Shown: piece by piece, positions 60,688 through 64,000 of the stretch
How the letters are laid out: every line of letters begins with the position of its first letter
Position numbering within the stretch: the first letter of the stretch is position 1
NCBI GenBank assembly: GCA_963661945.1
Contig: CAVLDP010000003.1
Span: 62,001-126,000, forward strand
DNA: 64,000 nt
From: CAVLDP01 sp963661945
GTDB taxonomy: Bacteria; Bacillota; Clostridia; Lachnospirales; Lachnospiraceae
Direction of reading: 5' to 3'
Program-made: the position numbers and the translations under genes
The notes under the pieces: generated by a model
What the model was told of the DNA's origin: nothing
Databases searched by the model: none
Seen by the model: the letters and a program-made list of their open reading frames with translations, nothing else

Positions 60688-61845
60688 ATGGCAGACAAGA
60701 GAGATTATTACGAAGTATTGGGAATACAGAAGGGGGCATCTGAGGATGAGATTAAGAAGGCCTTCCGTAAGGTGGCTAAGAAATATCATCCAGATATGCA
60801 TCCAGACGATCCAGAAGCTGAGGAGAAGTTCAAGGAATGTCAGGAGGCATATGCAGTTCTGAGCGATCCGGACAAGAGAAGACAGTATGACCAGTATGGC
60901 CATGCAGCCTTCGATGGAAATGGCGGAGCAGGATTTGACTTTTCTGGTATGGACTTCGGTGATATCTTTGGCGATATCTTCGGCGATTTCTTTGGCGGTG
61001 GTCGCAGAACTTCAAATGGTCCTATGAAGGGGCAGAATGTTCGTACCTCTGTGAAGATTAAGTTTGAAGAAGCAGCATTTGGATGCAACAAGGAGATTGA
61101 GCTTGTCCTCAAGGATGAGTGTCCTAAATGTAAGGGATCTGGCGCTAAGCCTGGAACAAACAAGAAGACCTGTAGCAAATGTGGTGGTAAGGGCAAGGTC
61201 ATGATGACCAGTCAATCCTTCTTTGGTACTGTTCAGAATGTGTCAACCTGTCCTGACTGTAACGGAACAGGAGAGATTATCGAAGAGAAATGTCCGGATT
61301 GTCATGGATCAGGCTACATTGCACGAAAGAAGAAGATTGAAGTAGCGATTCCTGCAGGTATCGATGATGGACAGGCAGTTCGAATTCGTGACAAGGGAGA
61401 GCCAGGAATCAATGGTGGCCCACGAGGCGATCTTCTTGTTGAGGTTCGCGTTCAGCCACATAAGACCTTCCAGAGAAGAGATTTTGATATCTACTCAGAG
61501 GCACCTATTTCCTTTGCACAGGCTGCACTTGGTGGCGAAGTTATAATCGAGACATTAGATGGTCGTGTGTCTTATGAGGTGAAGGCTGGGACACAGACCA
61601 ATACTCGTATTCGCCTTCGTGGTAAGGGCGTTCCATCACTTCGTAATGAGAATGTGCGAGGTGATCACTATGTGACTCTAGTTGTTCAGGTTCCAACCTC
61701 TCTCAATGAGAAGGCTAAGAATGCTCTTCGAGAATTCGATGAAGAGACAGGTAAGTCCTTGTCGACTGGCGGCGCTCCTGTGAAGGCTGAGAAGACGAAG
61801 AAGAAATTTGCTGACAAGATTAAGGATGCAATTGACGACCTATAG
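60688..61845 (+). CDS. dnaJ: Hsp40 co-chaperone DnaJ
   Basis: The product has 385 residues. J-domain with HPD (34-36), a Gly/Phe-rich linker ([21 protein letters not shown]), four CxxCxGxG zinc repeats ([32 protein letters not shown]) and the C-terminal substrate domains. It is a full type A DnaJ that delivers clients to DnaK. ATG 60688 has only a weak AAGGATAT ribosome site. A strong terminator follows. Confidence 0.98.
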   Translation: MADKRDYYEVLGIQKGASEDEIKKAFRKVAKKYHPDMHPDDPEAEEKFKECQEAYAVLSDPDKRRQYDQYGHAAFDGNGGAGFDFSGMDFGDIFGDIFGDFFGGGRRTSNGPMKGQNVRTSVKIKFEEAAFGCNKEIELVLKDECPKCKGSGAKPGTNKKTCSKCGGKGKVMMTSQSFFGTVQNVSTCPDCNGTGEIIEEKCPDCHGSGYIARKKKIEVAIPAGIDDGQAVRIRDKGEPGINGGPRGDLLVEVRVQPHKTFQRRDFDIYSEAPISFAQAALGGEVIIETLDGRVSYEVKAGTQTNTRIRLRGKGVPSLRNENVRGDHYVTLVVQVPTSLNEKAKNALREFDEETGKSLSTGGAPVKAEKTKKKFADKIKDAIDDL

Positions 61846-61856
61846 GAATATATAAG

Positions 61857-61899
61857 AAAAGCCTAGTGCTTTAGGATAAATCCTTGCACTAGGCTTTTT
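61857..61899. terminator. Bidirectional terminator after dnaJ
   Basis: AAAAGCCTAGTGC (61857-61869) pairs with GCACTAGGCTTTT (61886-61898), with an inner AGGA/TCCT stem in the loop. It closes the heat-shock operon and the convergent small gene. Confidence 0.9.
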
Positions 61900-61905
61900 G
61901 CTTGC

Positions 61906-62193
61906 CTATTTGATTTCTTCGTATCTATCGAAGAGTTTGTCTTCTCCACAGAGCTGTTTGGAACCGTCCGGTTCTATGATGACGTAATCACCTTCCTGAA
62001 GAAAGGTTCGTCCTCGCCTGGTGAAGATGTATGGAGTAAGAATGTCTCCATCACGATTTATTTGAATTAAATTGTCGGCATGAACCCAGCTTTTGGTAAC
62101 TACATCAGAGAGAAGCTCGAAGCCATCTTCTAGGTCTTGACCAAGGCTGTATTTTATTACTTCTACTTCAAGGGGAATTCTTTTGCATTTCAT
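61906..62193 (-). CDS. Small phage-style hypothetical protein, 95 residues
   Basis: The start at 62193 has ACAGGAGG on the minus strand and a near-consensus promoter upstream. The product (MKCKRIPLEVEVIKYSLG start, TFLQEGDYVIIEPDG and KLFDRYEEI near the end) has the same pattern as short prophage-type proteins that contain a GDYII...PCxPxIFxxxYE stretch. No other phage genes are present. Function unknown; it lies between the heat-shock operon and prmA. Confidence 0.75.
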   Translation of the reverse strand: MKCKRIPLEVEVIKYSLGQDLEDGFELLSDVVTKSWVHADNLIQINRDGDILTPYIFTRRGRTFLQEGDYVIIEPDGSKQLCGEDKLFDRYEEIK

Positions 62194-62219
62194 AGTCTTA
62201 CCTCCTGTTGTAAGTTATC

Positions 62220-62238
62220 ACAATAATCTTACAATAAT
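62220..62238. repeat. Direct repeat ACAATAAT with 11-bp period
   Basis: ACAATAAT at 62220-62227 and 62231-62238, spaced one helical turn apart, overlaps the -10 of the minus-strand promoter. It could be a regulator site. Confidence 0.4.
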
Positions 62239-62254
62239 GACAACTTTCTGTCAA
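62226..62254 (-). promoter_or_regulatory. Promoter of the 95-residue protein gene
   Basis: On the minus strand, TTGACA (complement of 62249-62254) and TAAGAT (complement of 62226-62231) have a 17-bp spacer; a perfect -35. Confidence 0.7.
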
Positions 62255-62262
62255 TTTGTCTT

Positions 62263-62291
62263 TTGCGTTATTAGTATCTTTGTGGTAGGAT
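62263..62291 (+). promoter_or_regulatory. Possible promoter of prmA
   Basis: TTGCGT (62263-62268) and TAGGAT (62286-62291) with a 17-bp spacer and TGG extension. Confidence 0.5.
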
Positions 62292-62321
62292 AACCTATGC
62301 ATTAGGACAAGGAGCTATTCT

Positions 62322-63272
62322 ATGAATTATATTAAGTATACAATTAGGACGACGAGTCTGGCAGAGGAATATGTAAGCTTCTTATTGTCAGAGCTTGGAA
62401 TTGATTCTGTTGAGATCGAGGATCTACTTCCTGTATTTGATGAGAAGCAGGGTGGAGTTTTTGAAGAACTGCAGCCGGATCGACCAGAAGATGATGGGAC
62501 TTCCTCTGTTTGTTTCTATCTGGAAGAAGACAAGGATGAGGAAGAGCTTCTTGCAAGAATTAAGGAAGAATTATCATCGGCTAGAGCCTTCATGGATATG
62601 GGAAGCCTCGCGATTACAAGAGAGGTTACGCATGATGAAGACTGGCTGAATAATTGGAAGGAATATTTTCACTCATTTTCCATCGGCAGATTGTTCATAA
62701 AGCCAACCTGGGAGGATGTAAGCCCAGCAACAGATCAGGTCATGCTCGAGATTGATCCAGGAGTATCCTTTGGTACAGGAAAGCATGAATCCACTTATAT
62801 GGTCATGGAGAAGATGCAGGAATTACTCAAGGATGGCGATAGAGTACTTGATGTAGGATGTGGTAGTGGAATACTATCGATTGCCGCACTCAAGCTTGGT
62901 GCGGGTCACGTTGCAGGAACCGATATCGATGAGGACTGCATCATGTCTACGAGAGAGAACATGCTCCTAAATCATCTGGATGGAGAAGAGACGGACTTCT
63001 ATACAGGTGATTTGACAGTAGATCAGGATCTTTCGAGTCGACTAGGCTATGAATCCTATGACATTGTATTTGCTAATATTCTGGCAGATATTATTATTGG
63101 TATGGCAGATGTTTTGCCTAAGTTTATGAAAGAAGGCGGTTACCTTATTACATCCGGAATTATTGATTTCAAGGAAGATAAGGTAAGAGAGAGCTTAGAA
63201 AAGGCTGGACTTCAGATTGTAGAATGCAATGCTATGGGAGAATGGCGCAGTATTGTAGCCCGCAGGGCATGA
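62322..63272 (+). CDS. prmA: Ribosomal protein L11 methyltransferase
   Basis: The product has 316 residues. An N-terminal substrate-recognition domain (about 1-110) precedes the class I methyltransferase with DPGVSFGTGKHEST, VLDVGCGSGILSIAAL (near 174) and FANILADI. It trimethylates ribosomal protein L11 with S-adenosylmethionine. The dnaJ-prmA-rsmE order is common in Firmicutes; here a small divergent-type gene is inserted between dnaJ and prmA. Confidence 0.95.
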   Translation: MNYIKYTIRTTSLAEEYVSFLLSELGIDSVEIEDLLPVFDEKQGGVFEELQPDRPEDDGTSSVCFYLEEDKDEEELLARIKEELSSARAFMDMGSLAITREVTHDEDWLNNWKEYFHSFSIGRLFIKPTWEDVSPATDQVMLEIDPGVSFGTGKHESTYMVMEKMQELLKDGDRVLDVGCGSGILSIAALKLGAGHVAGTDIDEDCIMSTRENMLLNHLDGEETDFYTGDLTVDQDLSSRLGYESYDIVFANILADIIIGMADVLPKFMKEGGYLITSGIIDFKEDKVRESLEKAGLQIVECNAMGEWRSIVARRA

Positions 63273-63282
63273 GGAGATAACT

Positions 63283-64000
63283 TTGCAGCAGATTTTCTTG
63301 AGAGAAGAAGATATCATAGATGAGATTGCCCTGATTCGTGGTGAGGATGCCAAACATCTTGGACGAGTACTTCGTATGAGGCCAGGAGAGAAGATTCGTA
63401 TTTCTACGGACCAGGCCAGAAGCTTTCTGGCAGAGATTATAGAACTGTCACAGGATGAGATACAGGCTAGAATTCTCGAGGAGACATCAGAGACAGAACC
63501 GAAGAATAGAATTTACCTTTTCCAAGCAATTCCCAAGGGGGATCGAATGGAGACGGTAATTGAGAAGGCGGTAGAACTTGGTGTCTATGAGATTATTCCT
63601 GTTTCCATGAAGTATTGCGTTGTGAAGCTTGATGATAAGAAGAAGGCGAGCAAAGTCCAAAGATGGCAGAAGATTGCAGAATCTGCAGCAAAGCAATCCA
63701 AGCGAAGCCGTATTCCAAGGGTTCTTGATGTGATGACTTATCAGGAGGCACTTCAGTATGCATCAAATTGCGATGTGCGTCTCGTCCCTTATGAGAATGA
63801 AGAGGGCGTGGAAGCGACTCGTAGAGCACTAGATAAGATAGATGGTGAGAAATCTATTAGCATTATCATTGGGCCAGAGGGCGGATTCTCTTCTGAAGAA
63901 ATTGAGGCTGCCAGAGAGAATATGGATGTCATTTCACTTGGAAAGCGAATCTTAAGAACGGATACAGCAGCGATTACGACTATGTCACTTGTGATGATGC
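63283..64000 (+). CDS. rsmE: 16S rRNA (uracil-1498-N3)-methyltransferase (3' end outside window)
   Basis: TTG 63283 behind GAGGAG (63271-63276) starts a frame open to the window edge: 239 codons visible, and the full family length is about 245-250. Features: QQIFLREEDI start, HLGRVLRMRPGE, YLFQAIPKGDRME, KQSKRSRIPRV and the SPOUT-fold knot IIGPEGGFSSEEI followed by SLGKRILRTDTAA. It methylates N3 of U1498 in 16S rRNA. It lies 10 bp after prmA and is cotranscribed. Confidence 0.95.
   Translation, partial: MQQIFLREEDIIDEIALIRGEDAKHLGRVLRMRPGEKIRISTDQARSFLAEIIELSQDEIQARILEETSETEPKNRIYLFQAIPKGDRMETVIEKAVELGVYEIIPVSMKYCVVKLDDKKKASKVQRWQKIAESAAKQSKRSRIPRVLDVMTYQEALQYASNCDVRLVPYENEEGVEATRRALDKIDGEKSISIIIGPEGGFSSEEIEAARENMDVISLGKRILRTDTAAITTMSLVMM

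Overview
The window looks like a stretch of chromosome from an anaerobic, low-to-moderate GC Firmicute of class Clostridia, most likely a Lachnospiraceae member. The grounds are gene content and gene signals. There is an oxygen-sensitive class III ribonucleotide reductase (nrdD/nrdG) and no aerobic enzyme, the NAD-linked PyrK/PyrD type of dihydroorotate dehydrogenase, a CIRCE-controlled hrcA-grpE-dnaK-dnaJ operon, strong AGGAGG-type ribosome binding sites with frequent GTG/TTG starts, sigma-A promoters rich in extended -10 (TGn) motifs, and small families common in Clostridia (DUF4250, DUF1653, a DUF6142-like protein). Species cannot be read from the sequence. No insertion sequence, prophage, CRISPR array or rRNA is visible. 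One tRNA-Leu(UAG) is present.

Layout. 1-5.5 kb: the 3' part of a giant hybrid sensor kinase (membrane domain, beta-propeller, HisKA/HATPase, receiver, Hpt), followed by a double-receiver protein. 5.5-5.8 kb: a tiny monocistronic gene for a 33-residue peptide behind a perfect 18-bp palindrome of DtxR/MntR type. 5.8-6.4 kb: a decayed, frameshifted gene remnant. 6.4-12.2 kb: a tight accessory cassette with a PLD-nuclease/helicase/DUF3427 protein, a NUDIX hydrolase, a radical-SAM protein carrying a C-terminal SGNH/DltD-like domain, and a Dabb protein. 12.2-14.4 kb: a small unknown protein and a membrane glycerophosphodiester phosphodiesterase. 14.5 kb: tRNA-Leu. 14.8-23.9 kb: chemoreceptor, pyrC, aspartate kinase, membrane acyltransferase, secreted PI-PLC-like enzyme, DUF1653, CYTH and DJ-1 proteins.

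23.9-28.1 kb holds protein quality control (tig, clpP, clpX) and the ribosome-assembly GTPase engB. 28.1-30.6 kb is a zinc/manganese-type ABC importer. 30.6-34.1 kb is a pentose cluster (AraC regulator, FGGY kinase, araD-type epimerase). 34.1-39.1 kb holds a MATE exporter, a CNNM/CBS membrane protein, a TPR lipoprotein and hflX. 39.1-42.5 kb is the pyrimidine operon pyrF-pyrK-pyrD-pyrE, with pyrC lying apart at 16.8 kb. 42.5-48.5 kb holds a small membrane protein, a long M29 aminopeptidase and the purine genes purE-purM-purN-purD. 48.5-53.3 kb has a YkgJ-type Cys-cluster protein, a D-2-hydroxyacid dehydrogenase, nrdG, nrdD and a DUF4250 gene. 53.4-64 kb has a CapA-family protein, pta, hemW, hrcA-grpE-dnaK-dnaJ, a small phage-like protein, prmA and the start of rsmE.

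Most of the window is ordinary core metabolism and protein homeostasis. The parts most worth a second look are the helicase/NUDIX/radical-SAM-SGNH cassette, the metal-box 33-residue peptide, two NrdR-box-like elements bracketing the DUF4250 gene next to nrdD, and two intergenic regions where a terminator hairpin loop doubles as the -35 of the next promoter. All positions and motif matches were read by eye. Promoters, operators and terminators are predictions.
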